Assembly: GCF_000471905.2 (NCBI RefSeq)
Contig: NW_006499997.1
Coordinates: forward strand, 1,849,815-1,913,814
DNA length: 64,000 nucleotides
Source of the DNA: Amborella trichopoda
Lineage: Eukaryota > Streptophyta > Magnoliopsida > Amborellales > Amborellaceae
Reading direction: 5' to 3'
Both the position numbers and the translations under genes were made by a program. The notes beneath the pieces were generated by a model. It saw only the letters and a program-made list of their open reading frames with translations. It did not search any database and had not been told where the DNA came from. Shown here piece after piece: positions 47,200 to 58,368 of this stretch (positions are counted from its first letter, which is position 1; each line of letters opens with the position of its first letter).

Positions 47200-49121
47200 A
47201 CGAATAAGGAGAGAGCGAGCGATAGCTTGGTCATGAAGGTTCACCACAAACCCGCATATTAATGTTCCACCAAAATATAAAGCTTGGGGCCGTGTGACCT
47301 AGGTGCGGTGCCATCGCTGAGAAAAAGGACTCTTCAACTGTAGCTCTATGCTAGCGGTTGCAGAACTATACCAGACTGCCGCCTTTGCACTCAAAAAGTC
47401 GAAAGCCCCCCGAGGAACAAATTTGACCTCAATCTGACCATCTTGAAGGGGTCTATGCCCATGCGGCCTTGCATCTGGTGGGTTTCACACTAGCGCAGGG
47501 CGGCTTCACCGCACCAGTCCCCGGAAATGGGGACGTGACAATGTTTTCCAACAGTAGCTTCACCTGCCCATGGCACCTTCTTCTGAAACGGAGAGAGCTC
47601 AAAATTTGATATGTTCTAAATCACGTCAGCCCGTCATTTTGACCTATAGCACACACTATGGCATGATCGGGAACAGCATTGCTCTGAGGAAGAAGGTGCT
47701 CACAGAACCATAGCGAGAACCAAGGTTCAAGAAGACGAAGCCTCAGATTCTGTGAAGCATAGCCTAACATCCAAAACTTCGATCACCGTGAAGACGAGTT
47801 CAATGCAACCACCTCGCGAAGAGCTACGCACTGGTACAACTCTTGCATTCAATCCAAATTCCAATGAGTACAAGTCTCTAGGTCACCAGAGAAGTAAACC
47901 CTATCTGTTGCGGAACCCCTTTTCCGGTAACCTCCCAAATTAGGCAATGCACAAATCAAGTCCAAATCAGCCCAAACTTGGGGCAAAATGACTGTGACAA
48001 CCTCCTCTTTGACTTGCAAGTAGAGTCAGGAACCAGAACAACACAGCTCGAAGAAGCATTGGCAAACGAAGTACAAAAATCTGGCTAAACTTTCACAACG
48101 ATAGAAAATGCCACCATGACAAGATTTAAAGGCATCAAAATGCTCGCAATTGAGAGAACATTGAAGATATGTTGCTGAAACAACTAAACCATTTCCACAA
48201 GTTGCAGAACAAGCTTCCAAGGTCTCGTCATGGTGAAGCAACCTGCATCCGGGGACGGTTTCATCATTCGTGCAAAAGATCTCAAGGACATTTTGGTCAT
48301 TTGTACCTAATTTCACGATTTACTTCTAGTTTCTTTAACTGTAATTAAGTTTGGCTTTTGAGTGTTCACCCTTGTTTAGTGAATCCTCTATATAAGCAAG
48401 CTTAAGCCACTTCTACAAGGACCCCTGTTTGAAGCCTCATTACCCCAAAAGGCTGGGAAGAATCAAGGCTAGATTGCGCTTGTCTCATTAGCTTGTTTTG
48501 CTTTTGAGTCCCCAATCCCCGTGGAAGACGAGAGAGGGATAGAGAAACCTTTGAGAGAAAGAAGTTACCCCTGAGTGTGTGATCCCGTTGACACCCCGGC
48601 TGCACGGATCAGCTTCCCTATTCCTGAGCTTTTTTTTTCTCTCTCTCTCTCTCTCACTCTCACATTCGCGTGAGAACTCATCCCCGTGACAGTTCGCATC
48701 CACCCGCAAGCCCGTGAACATGAGTAACCCAACGGACCTCAACCTTGAGGTTTCCTCATGCCCCCTTTAGCGGCCAACCAGTCCCCTTGGGATAGCAACC
48801 AAGGAGGAGGGGCATTGGGATCCCATTCCAATAGCTTAGAGAGATAAGAGAGAGGTTGAGAGCTTGAAGAGGGCCCCTGTCAAAACCATGCAGACAAGCA
48901 GCCAGAGGGCTTCATAATTTCTCTAAGAGGGCTATCTGTCAGGCATGTTCCCGAACCCCCCAAGAGGTGTAAAGAGTGTCCGTGCTCCAGTGGCAAAATC
49001 TCTCTTACCGTCGGCACCTATTTGCAAGGAGGGCTCGTGCACAGCACACGCATCGGATCTCCATGATTGTTCAAGAGGCTTTTCGCCTCTTGACCAGAGG
49101 GAAACCAGGACCCCATCGACA
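47200..49121 (+). mobile_element. Ogre-like LTR (5' LTR type), start uncertain
   Basis: It ends ATCGACA at 49121 followed by a PBS. It contains a TATA box CTATATAAG near 48390 and a CT-rich U5 tract at 48630-48665. Its U3 is similar to 43680-43930 (gcggcctt-rich region near 47460). The left boundary is not defined. Confidence 0.65.
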
Positions 49122-49126
49122 TCAAC

Positions 49127-49145
49127 TGGCAACTACACTGGGGAC
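49127..49145 (+). other. Primer-binding site (Ogre-like remnant)
   Basis: TGGCAACTACACTGGGGAC five bases after the LTR end; nearly the same as at 30904-30922 and 58350-58368. Confidence 0.75.
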
Positions 49146-50620
49146 ATGTCACCCTATTGTTGGCTCGAACCGTCGTTAGGTACCAACTTGTCTTTCTCCT
49201 TTCTCTATTATGGTTATAGGCTCCCTTTGTCCCTCCTTCATCCGGGTTGGGGATTTCTACATTCCCATACCCACGCCCTCACTCGGGATGAGCAGATCAT
49301 TAGGCCCGATCTCCCCTACATATTCCTTGTGCGACCTCGCTGGCCCTGTCATCCTGGTGTCGCCCTGGAAAATTTGGGGCACAGGCCCTCAAGCCCCTCT
49401 CCCCTCCTCCTCCGATGCTAAGGGAAAACCCCTTAACACCCACTACAAGAGTGGCGCTAGGGGCCGCCACCTCACTAAAGCACCCTATCACTGGAGGGTA
49501 CCCCGCAAGTCACATACCTCTAGGTGGCCTTCGTGTCGCTATTCCTCCCCTCTCGGTTGGTTTTAACAAGGCCACCATGCCCACAGGTAGCTAAAGGGTG
49601 ACCTCGCCCACGTCACACAAGGGTGTCAGCAACACTGGCACCCCCATGCACACACCACCCTCTGGCGTCTTCCATGTCAGCCCACATGGCTACTCAACCG
49701 TGTTCGCCTATATCTATAACATTTTTGACGGTCCAACCATCGTAATAATGGATCGGGGCAGGTGGCAACCTTCCTCGATCTCCCAAACTACTTTGGGTAA
49801 CTTCTGACTCAGATGCAGCACTGGTGGCTCCTATGCAACCTGTGCCATGCATGGTAACTCTGCGGCTTGGGGCAGCGCAAAGGCTGATCCTTGATAGGCA
49901 TATGACTTTAAGGACTATCCAAAGTTTTATTGACAAATTCACTTGCATGCAGAGGGCCCGAAGGCTTCGTCAACTAAACGGGCGGGTGCCACAGGTACTC
50001 TACCCCTCACCCCATATGGGGTTGACCCTGCAGCCACCCTAAACATCACTCTGGATCGCAGACCCACATGCAGGTCCAAGAATGCTACTGGCTGCTAAGA
50101 GGGGCAGACGTTCGTCGCTCCGCCCACTGCCCCTGTGCCACCTACCACGTGGTACTTGAAGAAGTTCCATTCGAGCACCATCCTCTTCACTTCTTGCTCC
50201 ATGCATGCACAAGTTGGGCCTTGGCACCACCAATGACTACCAGCTACTCTATCCTGCTTGTCGATGTCCTTTAGCCACCATTGCCACCTACGAAGCCTCT
50301 TATTCCTATGTATTTCTCTTTGCTCGAACTCATTGACTCTCCCGACACAGATTGCTTGCCTAGCCAAATTGGTTTCACACCTTACGGGACATGGATGACC
50401 CCGAGGATGACGACGTCATTTCCTCTATTGTCACTGGGGCACAAGAGGGATACCCTACTTCGCCCGACCCTCGGCCCCAAGGCTGCCAAGAGTTGAAAGA
50501 CAAGATAGAGCCCCAAGGCCTTCAAGCACCAAGTTGGACCTCAAGGCCACTCAGAGGCCATACTCACCCGGGCCTTCAAACATGCAAGTGCTTAGAAGGG
50601 GCAAGTTCAGATGAGACAGG
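49146..50620 (+). pseudogene. Decayed leader/ORF region of the Ogre-like remnant
   Basis: GC-rich compared with flanks. Many overlapping frames with stops; some text (SHKGVSNTG.. then HVSPHGYST near 49600-49700) is faintly like the leader frame of the older minus element (30.3-30.7 kb). No known domain can be named. Gag and Pol are missing. Confidence 0.4.
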
Positions 50621-50981
50621 CCCACGGAGGTGGGTAAATCCATGGGCATCAACCTTCGGGTTTCTCCATGCCCCCTTTAGCGGCCGATCAGTCCCCTTAA
50701 GAGGGCAACCAAGGAGGAGGGACGTTCGAATCCCATTCTAATAGCTTAGAGAGAGTGGAGAGAGGTTGAGACCTTGAAGAGGGGCCCCTCCAAACCATGC
50801 TGGCAAGCACCTGGAGGGCTTTGTATTTTCTCTAAGAGGGCTATTCCCTCGGGCGTGTCCTCGAACCCCCCGCACGGTCTAAGAAGGAGGGCCCACGCAT
50901 AACACACACTCTGAACCTCCACAATTGTTCGAGAGAGGGTTTTTGCCTCTTGACCCGAGGGAAACAATGACCCCACCAACA
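50621..50981 (+). mobile_element. Second copy of the LTR 3' end (U5) of the remnant
   Basis: It aligns with 48722-49121 (atgccccctttagcggcc, then aatagcttagagagag, then ccctcttgacc-type text) and ends ACCAACA. Only the LTR end is duplicated; this makes LTR - 1.5 kb internal - partial LTR, consistent with a deletion derivative. Confidence 0.75.
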
Positions 50982-51640
50982 TCTGTAAGCCCTTTTCATC
51001 CTTCGCTCCTCCAAGTTTAGTAACATCTCCACCTTTGCAAAATTATAGAATATCATATTTTCCATTAAAAGTGCTTCATCACCAATTTCACCTTCTTTCC
51101 ACATGGCTTCAATAATCTTTATGGAATCTCTCCTAGCCTTGGATGGACCATCGGCTGCTGGAGTAATGACAGGAGGAGTACTGCTGCTAGGTGTGTTGTC
51201 ACATGCTAGCATCTTAATGCTCTAGGTCATCTCCGTCATGGTTATAGTCATCGTCTCAGTGATGGTGAGTTGATTTGTTATACGATGTTTCCTTGTCAGA
51301 GTTTGATTCCGTCACCGTTTTAACTGAGATGATCTTAGGCCATTAGATGAGGATGAGTTGGATTCATCTTGGACTTCTATGGGGGGCGCATCAGAGAATG
51401 CACTGTTCGGCCACTGTGGCTCATTTCTAATGTCACCTCTAATCAATTTGTAGGTCCCATTTTTCTAGTCGGAAATGATTTCTCATTGTCCCTGGTCAAC
51501 CCAAATGTGGGGTGGCCTCCCTCACCTTCTTGCGCAGCACTTGGATCCACCCACTAAAAATGGCCTTTAGTGTATATTTATTTATGGAGTCTCCTTCTAT
51601 TAGTAATGTATGGTGGATTGAGGGTCTAGACTAAAGGTTA
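50982..51640. other. Unassigned region with a small minus-strand open frame
   Basis: A minus-strand frame (50841-51212) starts outside the LTR and runs into it; the unique part (about 75 codons, with RRDSIKIIEAMWKEGEIGDE) is balanced in composition, unlike the repeat frames nearby, but I do not recognise it. It could be an exon fragment. Nothing else is seen. Confidence 0.3.
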
Positions 51641-51689
51641 GAAGGATTGTGAAGGTTGGAGTGTGTTAGAATAGTGTTAATCCGGATGG

Positions 51690-51905
51690 GTGAAGTGCGA
51701 GTGAAAGTGTGTGAGTGTGTGTGGGAGTGTGAGTGAGAATGTATGACGTAAGTGTGTAAGTGATTGAAGTGAGTGTGTAAGTGAGAGTGTGCGTGTGTGT
51801 GTGAGTGAGAGTGTGCATGTGTGTTTGAGTATAAGTGTAAGTTTGCGAGTGTGAGTGTAAGTATGTGAGTGTGACTGAATGTAGGTGTGTGAGTGTGACT
51901 CACAT
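51690..51905. repeat. GT-rich (gtgagtgtgtgtg) microsatellite
   Basis: Irregular gtgagtgtgagtg units. The Thr/His/Ser-rich minus-strand open frame there is a by-product. Confidence 0.85.
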
Positions 51906-52024
51906 GTAAGAGAGGGGGAGAGTTTGTAATCAAGTGTGAGAGAGACTCAGGTGTAAGAGAGGGGATGTAGACACGTAAGGGAGAGAGAAAGGTTTGAGAG
52001 GGAGGAGTACGTATAATAGAAAGA

Positions 52025-52460
52025 GAGAGAAGATTTGAGAGAGAAAAGAGGGGAAGAAGGTGGCATGAGGGAGAAGAGAGAGAAAGGTGACGTGGAGGGA
52101 GGTAAATACGTCAAACAGAAGAGCGAGAGATGATTTGAGAGAGAAAAGAGGAGAAGAAGGTGACGTGAGCGAGAAGAGAGAGAAAGGTGGCGTGAGAGAG
52201 ATAAAGATTTGTGGAAGAGAGAAGATCTGAGAGAGAAAATAGGAGAGAGAGGTGGCATGAGGGGGAAGCGAGAGAAAGGTGGCATGAGAGAGTAAATATT
52301 TGGGAAAAACAGAAGATCTGAGAGAGAAAGCGAGGAGAGAAAGGTGTCGTGAGAGGAAAGAGAGAGAAAGGTGACGTGAGGGAGATAAAGATTTGGGGAA
52401 GAGAGAATATTTGAGAGAGAAAAGAGGAGAGAAAGATGATGTGTTGGAGAGGAGAGAGAA
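52025..52460. repeat. ~95-bp purine-rich tandem repeat, about 5 copies
   Basis: The landmark gatttgagagagaaaagagg occurs at 52031, 52131, 52223, 52314 and 52408 (spacing 91-100). Each unit also has gagagaaaggtg(g/a)cgtgag. Confidence 0.85.
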
Positions 52461-52543
52461 AGAAGAGATTTAAAGAGAGAAAAAGGGATTGAACAGAGAG
52501 AGAAATAATGGCATGGGAGAAAGAGATATAATGATTGCGTTGG

Positions 52544-54917
52544 TGTAAGGCCCACAATTTTCTCCCTGTCCATAGATGCGCACGACGATGTAGGGTGAAA
52601 CAGAGGCTTAATGTCGTTTGGAGCATCACCACGCGTGTATAAGAGCCCAGTGTCGTCTGTGAAGTTAAGAGGAGAGAGAAAGTCAGCGCCACATGTGAAA
52701 AGTCAGTGTCACATGTGAAGATAGGGATGAGCATCACTGTTTGTGAAAGAGACCTAATGCTGGCTATGAAGAGAGAGAAGGAAGAGCAATGTCGCGTGCG
52801 AAAGGCATCGCCACGAGTGTAGTGCCGTATGGGGCATCACCCTGCGTGAACTGGGACATCACCGTGCGTGAAGGTTGAGAAGGATTAACACTATAAGAGA
52901 AGAGGGAAGATGTGACCACTGTCAGCGCCGCACTTGTCAGTGTCGTATGTGTCAACGTCATACATGTCAGAGTCATACACGTCAGCTACAGTGACCTTCA
53001 CCTACCCTGGGTACTTAAGCCTTCTCCCCTCCCCTTTAGCCACGATTCCCCTCACTTTTCCTTTGCACTTCATCTCTCTAGAACTAATGGGAGTTAACTG
53101 CTGCCTTGGAGAAGCAATTGCTGAGAGCTCGAGGTGGCCCGCGAGTGGGAGATTTGAAAACACTATGAACACCAAGTAAGTGGATTTAGTGTCGTGCATC
53201 ATTTCCTTAATAGGATCTACATTTAAGTTGCTATGAAGAGCAGGAAGATAGAATGAGGTGTATGAATATAAATGAATAAAAAAGGGGCTGAAAGAGTTAT
53301 TCATAATTGAGTAATGAACTTGGAAAATTTATAGAGTAGTTTACTTGTAAAATTTACTTAAATTTCTTGACATGAATGACGCTTGTGTTGGGTTATATTT
53401 TGGCTTGTGAAGGGGTGCGTTTCATTTGGATAGCATGTTAAAACGTGGGATAAAGGGATTTTCAAGCAACTATGAAGGTCTTTTCCTTGGGCTTCTCGAT
53501 GATCAAGTGGATCTCAAATGGGTCCAAATTTGTCTTGAATGAAATATATGCGTGTTTATTTTTTAAGTTTGCTTTTCATGCTATGTTAAAACTTTGTATG
53601 GATCAAAAGATATACCCCAAATTGTTGGGGCATGTCAGTGCCCACAGTTGTGGTAACTTCTTGCAATTGTGACTCTATTTATGCCACACTTTTGGCCTAT
53701 CAAACGGTGTCCAAATGTCTTCAAATTGCCACCATTCGAAAGACAGTGAATAAGCTTGATGTTGCATGTTTTGATAATTTTGAGATTTCACGTAAATTGA
53801 GAGTTATGCCTTGAAATGTGTGGGTATGTCACTACCCACTGTTACAGGAAATTTTCAGCAACTTTCAATCGTTTTCAGTCGAGCTTTTGACCTATTAGAA
53901 GTCGTGCAAATTCCTTCAAATCACCATCATTTTAAAGCCCATGAACTTAATGTTGCATGATTAAAGTATTCTAAACTTCTTCCTAGATTGGGGAATTACT
54001 CCCCCGAGAGGAGTATGTCATTGTTGCACTTCACAGAATTAGTATTAGTCTCGTCTTCTGCCACCTTTCTCGAAATTACTCATTGAGCTATTCAAGTAGC
54101 TATGTAACATCTTTTTACATGTGATAAATGTGAGTATTCTGTGATGGTTTTCATGCGAATGCCATAGTGTTATGTGAATGATTCTATGCAGTTATACATT
54201 TTGTGAAATTTTATAAGTGCGATACTAATGTGATAATTCCATGACGAATGTTAGATGATAAGTGTCGTAATATTAATGCTGATTGCTAAGCGTAAATACC
54301 ATGTGATAAGTTTCATATGATGGATGTGTCATGCCAAGTATCATAGTGTTATGTGACTGCCGGATAGCTCTAAGTAAGACTCAAACTCTGCATGAAGAAA
54401 ATTGATATATCTGTTAGAAGGTACTAATTTAGCATGCATGAAATTAATGCTTGAGCATGTTACGGTGTTGCGATAATGACTACTGTGAAATGGAACACCC
54501 ACTGGTAGTGGGTACTGTTCTGATATGATACTGCATTACAGTTCGCTACGCGATGGGACACCCATCGGTAGTGAGGACTGCTATACTGAGAAAAGTGATG
54601 CCGGGAATGTTCCCTAACTCACTGAATGATAGGATGGGGATAGGTGAAAATGATTGGGAGGATTGCACCTCTCAAAATTTATATGATGAGACTAGTGAGT
54701 GATGCCTTGTAAGGTAAGTGCCTATCGAAAACCCCAATGCGCATTAGCGACAGTGTGCATGCGTATGAGGGCATTACGAAGTGGATTTCCCCACTTGTCA
54801 TTGCCCTCCCTCTTGAAGTACAGTAGAGGTCCTAAGCAATGGGATTGGCTTAGCCTGATGGATAGGGCCTTTACTTTGGGAGTAGGTGAACTAAGGAGTG
54901 AGTGGGTAATATTTAAA
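52544..54917 (+). mobile_element. Second chromovirus LTR, 3' end interrupted
   Basis: It starts TGTAAGGCCCACAATTT and aligns with 10973-13400, including the caaacggtgtccaaa region (near 53700) and the gtgggacac..ggtagtg units (54475-54590). Alignment stops near 54917, about 170 bp before the expected LTR end, exactly where the Ogre-like LTR begins at 54923. No PPT or polyprotein precedes it, so it is a solo or 5' LTR. Confidence 0.75.
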
Positions 54918-54922
54918 TAGTG

Positions 54923-57900
54923 TGTTTGAACACATTTTTTAGCACCTTGGATTCCTGATGAGGAATAAAAGAGAAGCCAGTCAATAAAGCCTTAACATAT
55001 AGTGGAATTCTTGACGGTCTCAGAATTACCCCAAAATATGTTAGAATCTTCCTAAGCACTCCAAAATACCACCTGCCAAGTTTTGTCTCAATCCGACATG
55101 TCTAAGGCAGCACAGACGAAGAAACAATTTCAGAAAAATCAACCCCTGGCACCCTGAAACAGACCCTGTAACTAGAACTATATTTTCAGTGCATTAAACA
55201 ACTATGGGACCACCGCCATTGGATTTGGAATGGTCGAAAACTCCTATACATCAAGTTTCGACTTAATCACACTGGGTAAAAAATTAAAGAGGGGTGGGCC
55301 GCACGCTATTTCCATGCGGCCTCCCTGCAGCAATCTCCATTAAAGGAGGGTGGTGTGCACAGTCTCAAGCAGCAACTTCAAAGAATCGTATCTCACTCGT
55401 TCCAAGTTGGATCGCTCTCAAATTTGGTGAGCATGTTTGTCTTGTTAGACGAGTGTTTTGATATGTGGCATGGCCAGTGATGATACCCCGAGCAGAGAGA
55501 AAAACTAGAGAGAAGTTGATGATTTGTGAAGATAATTATATAAAATTCAGCAGCAGCATGCCTCACTCAAGAGACCATATCACGGCGCTCGCATACCCAA
55601 TTAACACGAAACCAATTGCATTATGTACGTATGGTTCGAGGCTATCTCTAATCCAATCCCCATGTACGATGAACGGTTGGTTTTAGCACACAATCGCATC
55701 AAATTTTTTGTAGATTTCGACCACCGAATTTTAAAAACCCAAAACGACATAATTTCGTTCAGACACAAAATCTAGCTGCATTCATTGCAACGTGATTGTG
55801 ATGGCATGCTCAAACTGATTCATAGATGAAATCAAAGAAAACATCAAGAAACAAGCTCATTATCGATCAAAAGTTTTCAAGATCTACGTAAATTTCAAGT
55901 CGCATGATCGTGGTCCAAAAACTTGATCCATGGCTCGAAGTTGGCATCAAATCGATTATTATGTCGAGCCTGATAAGAAAACAATCATCTTTTGATCAAA
56001 CAGATGTTGGAGCAATCTCAAATAATCCATGGAAGATCACGAAAGTTTTAGGGCAGCAGTAGAGACTGTTTTGGAATTTCATCATTGTTCAATAGGGGCT
56101 AAACAATCTTTTTGCACCCAATTTTAAAATTTCTTTTAATTCAATTAAATTGTAATTATCATCAATTTAGGTAGTTTTTGGGCGTACACCCATGTTTGGG
56201 CCCAATTCTATAAGTACATGTTAAACACAATTGTTATGGACCCTTGATTTTTCAATACTCATCAATAAAATTTGAGAGTTTTCACGTTCAAATTGTAGGT
56301 ACATCTTGGAGAGAGAGAGAGAAGAGAGAAAAAAGGTTCAATACCCTTTGATGAAGGTAATTTTCTCTCTCCTCCTCTCATCTCTCTCTTTCTCTCTCCT
56401 CTTCTCATCTCTCTTTCTCTCTCCTCTTCTCGTTTATCTCTTTCTCTCTCCTCCTCTCATCTCTCTCTTTCTCTTTCCTCTTCTCGTTTATCTCTTTCTA
56501 TCTCCTCCTCTCATCTCTCTCATATTCTCGTCTATCTCTTTCTCTCTCCATCTCTATCTCTCTCTTTCTCTCTCCTCTTCTCTATATCTCTCTTTCCTTT
56601 TTCTTCTTTGATCTTCTTTATTCACTTTCTTTTTCTCTCTTATGTCTTTCCTTTCTTTCTTTTTCACTTTCCTTCTCTCTCCTTGGTCTTTCTCTTTCCT
56701 CTCTCTATTCATGTATGACAGAGCCTGTCGCTTGACATGGTGTAGTCTTATTTTTAGGACCTAAACAGTGAGCCGGGCCTTAACCTGAGTGGCGGGCCAG
56801 GTCTCTATCAAAGTTCATCTTACTCCCCTGTGTCTTGGATGGCGGAAGCTTATCGCCATCCATGTTTTCTCTCTCTTTCAACTCTTGTGTCATGGAAGGT
56901 GGAAGCTCATCGCCATCATGATTTCTCTCTCTTATTCCCCTATGTCATAGATGGCGGAAGCTCATCATCATCCATGTTTTCTCTCTCTTTTAATTCTTGT
57001 GTCTTTGACGGCGGAAGCTCATCACCATCCATGTCTTCTCTCTCTTTTGATTCCTCTATCATGGACGGCAGAAGCTCATCGCCATCCATGTTTTCTCTCC
57101 TTTTACTTCTCTGTCATGGACGACGGACGCTCATCGTCGTCCATGTCTTCTCTCTCTTCTGATTACTCTTGTCATGGACGACGGAAGCTCATCGTCATCC
57201 ATGTTTTTTCTCTCTTTATTTCTTTGTCATAAATGGTGGAAGCTCATCGCTGTCCATGTCCTCTCTCTCTTCTGATTCCTCTGTCATGGACAGTGGAAGC
57301 TCTTCGATATCCATGTTTTCTCTCTCTTCACTTCTTTATCATGAATAGCGGATGCTCATCATCGTCCATGTCTTCTCTCTCTTTTAATTCCTCTGTCATG
57401 GACGGTGGATGCTCATCGCCGCCCATGTTTTCTCTCTCTTCACAATCCTCTGTCATGGACGGTGAAATTTCATCGCTGTCCATGTTCCCTAACTTTCTCT
57501 TCTTCTCCCTTCCTTTTCTTTCTTAATGCTCCTTTCTTCTTCTTTTCCTCTCTCTCTCTCTCTTTCCTTTCTTTTTCTCACATGCATGACCTTGGTAGTA
57601 TTGTGCATGCCTTTCCCTCTGTCTTTCTTTTCTCTCTTCTCTTCTTTCTCTCTTATTTGATCAAGGGAAGCTAGGTCAAGCACTGTCATGGTAGTCTCAT
57701 CATCTAGCAATATTGTAGCTGTGCTGGTTTTAGTTACCGTGCCTGGCTTATTGCCACGATAGGCTAGTCATCATGTCAAGCCGGTCAATGGTTGTTTTGT
57801 CATCTAGTAGTATTGTCGTTGTGTCGGTCTAGTTACCGTGCCCGTCTTGCTACCACCACAAGTCAATCACTTGCCGATCTACCTATTGTGCTAGTTCAGC

Positions 57901-58347
57901 CACCAAGTCAAATTCTTATCTTCCCCATTCTTCTATTTTATCTCTTTCTTCTTCTTTCGTCTATTCCCTTCCCCTATTTCTTCTTTTGAATGTGCATGAC
58001 TATTTGCATTCGCCCAAAGACAAGGAGGGGTCACTTGACCCACTCGTCTTGTAAATTAATCATGTGTGTGTGATTGAAGAAACATGAGAGTACTGCCAAG
58101 GGAGGCAATTTCGAACCAGTTTTATGACTGGGGGGCTTTTTTCATGATCTAAGAGGGCGCCCATGTAAGCCAGCCCGAGTAAGTCCCGAACCAACCTAAA
58201 ATTCCTCTCTCATCTAATGGTATATCTGCCCTCGCTCCTGAGCAAGTTTCTTGAGAGCGATCTCAAAGTCTTGGGTTCCCTCGAAACTCGAGACACGTGC
58301 CGCCAGATCATCATGGTTCGGTGGGCGAGATCGAGGGACCTAACTAG
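54923..58347 (+). mobile_element. 5' LTR of the plus-strand Ogre-like element (3.4 kb)
   Basis: It starts TGTTTGAACACATTTTTTAG and ends GGGACCTAACTA before a PBS. It aligns with 43386-46669. TATA-like CTATAAGTACATG lies near 56209, AATAAAATTTGAGAG near 56263, CT-rich tract 56350-56720, hairpin array 56831-57485. Confidence 0.82.
56831..57485 (+). repeat. Twelve-unit ~56-bp hairpin-forming tandem array (LTR copy 2)
   Basis: Same array as 45137-45790. The unit at 57115-57145 is a perfect stem: CATGGACGAC (57115-57124) pairs with GTCGTCCATG (57136-57145). Other units have GACGGC/GCCGTC or GATGGC/GCCATC arms. Pyrimidine spacers separate the hairpins. Confidence 0.87.
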
Positions 58348-58349
58348 CT

Positions 58350-58368
58350 TGATGACTCCACTGGGGAC
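58350..58368 (+). other. Primer-binding site of the plus-strand Ogre-like element
   Basis: TGATGACTCCACTGGGGAC two bases after the LTR end. It differs from the Tat/Ogre consensus TGGYGACTCCACTGGGGA at one or two sites near its 5' end, so it is slightly decayed. Confidence 0.8.

Noticed and set aside
47200-48316. Small host genes (frames at 47752-47943 and 48026-48316)
   Set aside because: The region aligns with U3 of the Ogre-like LTRs and the frames show no domain.
51631-52737. Minus-strand frames of 100-208 codons (Thr/His- and Leu/Ser-rich)
   Set aside because: They track GT and GA simple repeats and the ~95-bp tandem array, with two overlapping 208-codon frames in different phases.
58350-58368. 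tRNA gene
   Set aside because: Only an 18-19-base complement of a tRNA 3' end is present, beside an LTR; no cloverleaf can be drawn. The same holds for 8109-8128, 26240-26256, 30904-30922 and 49127-49145.
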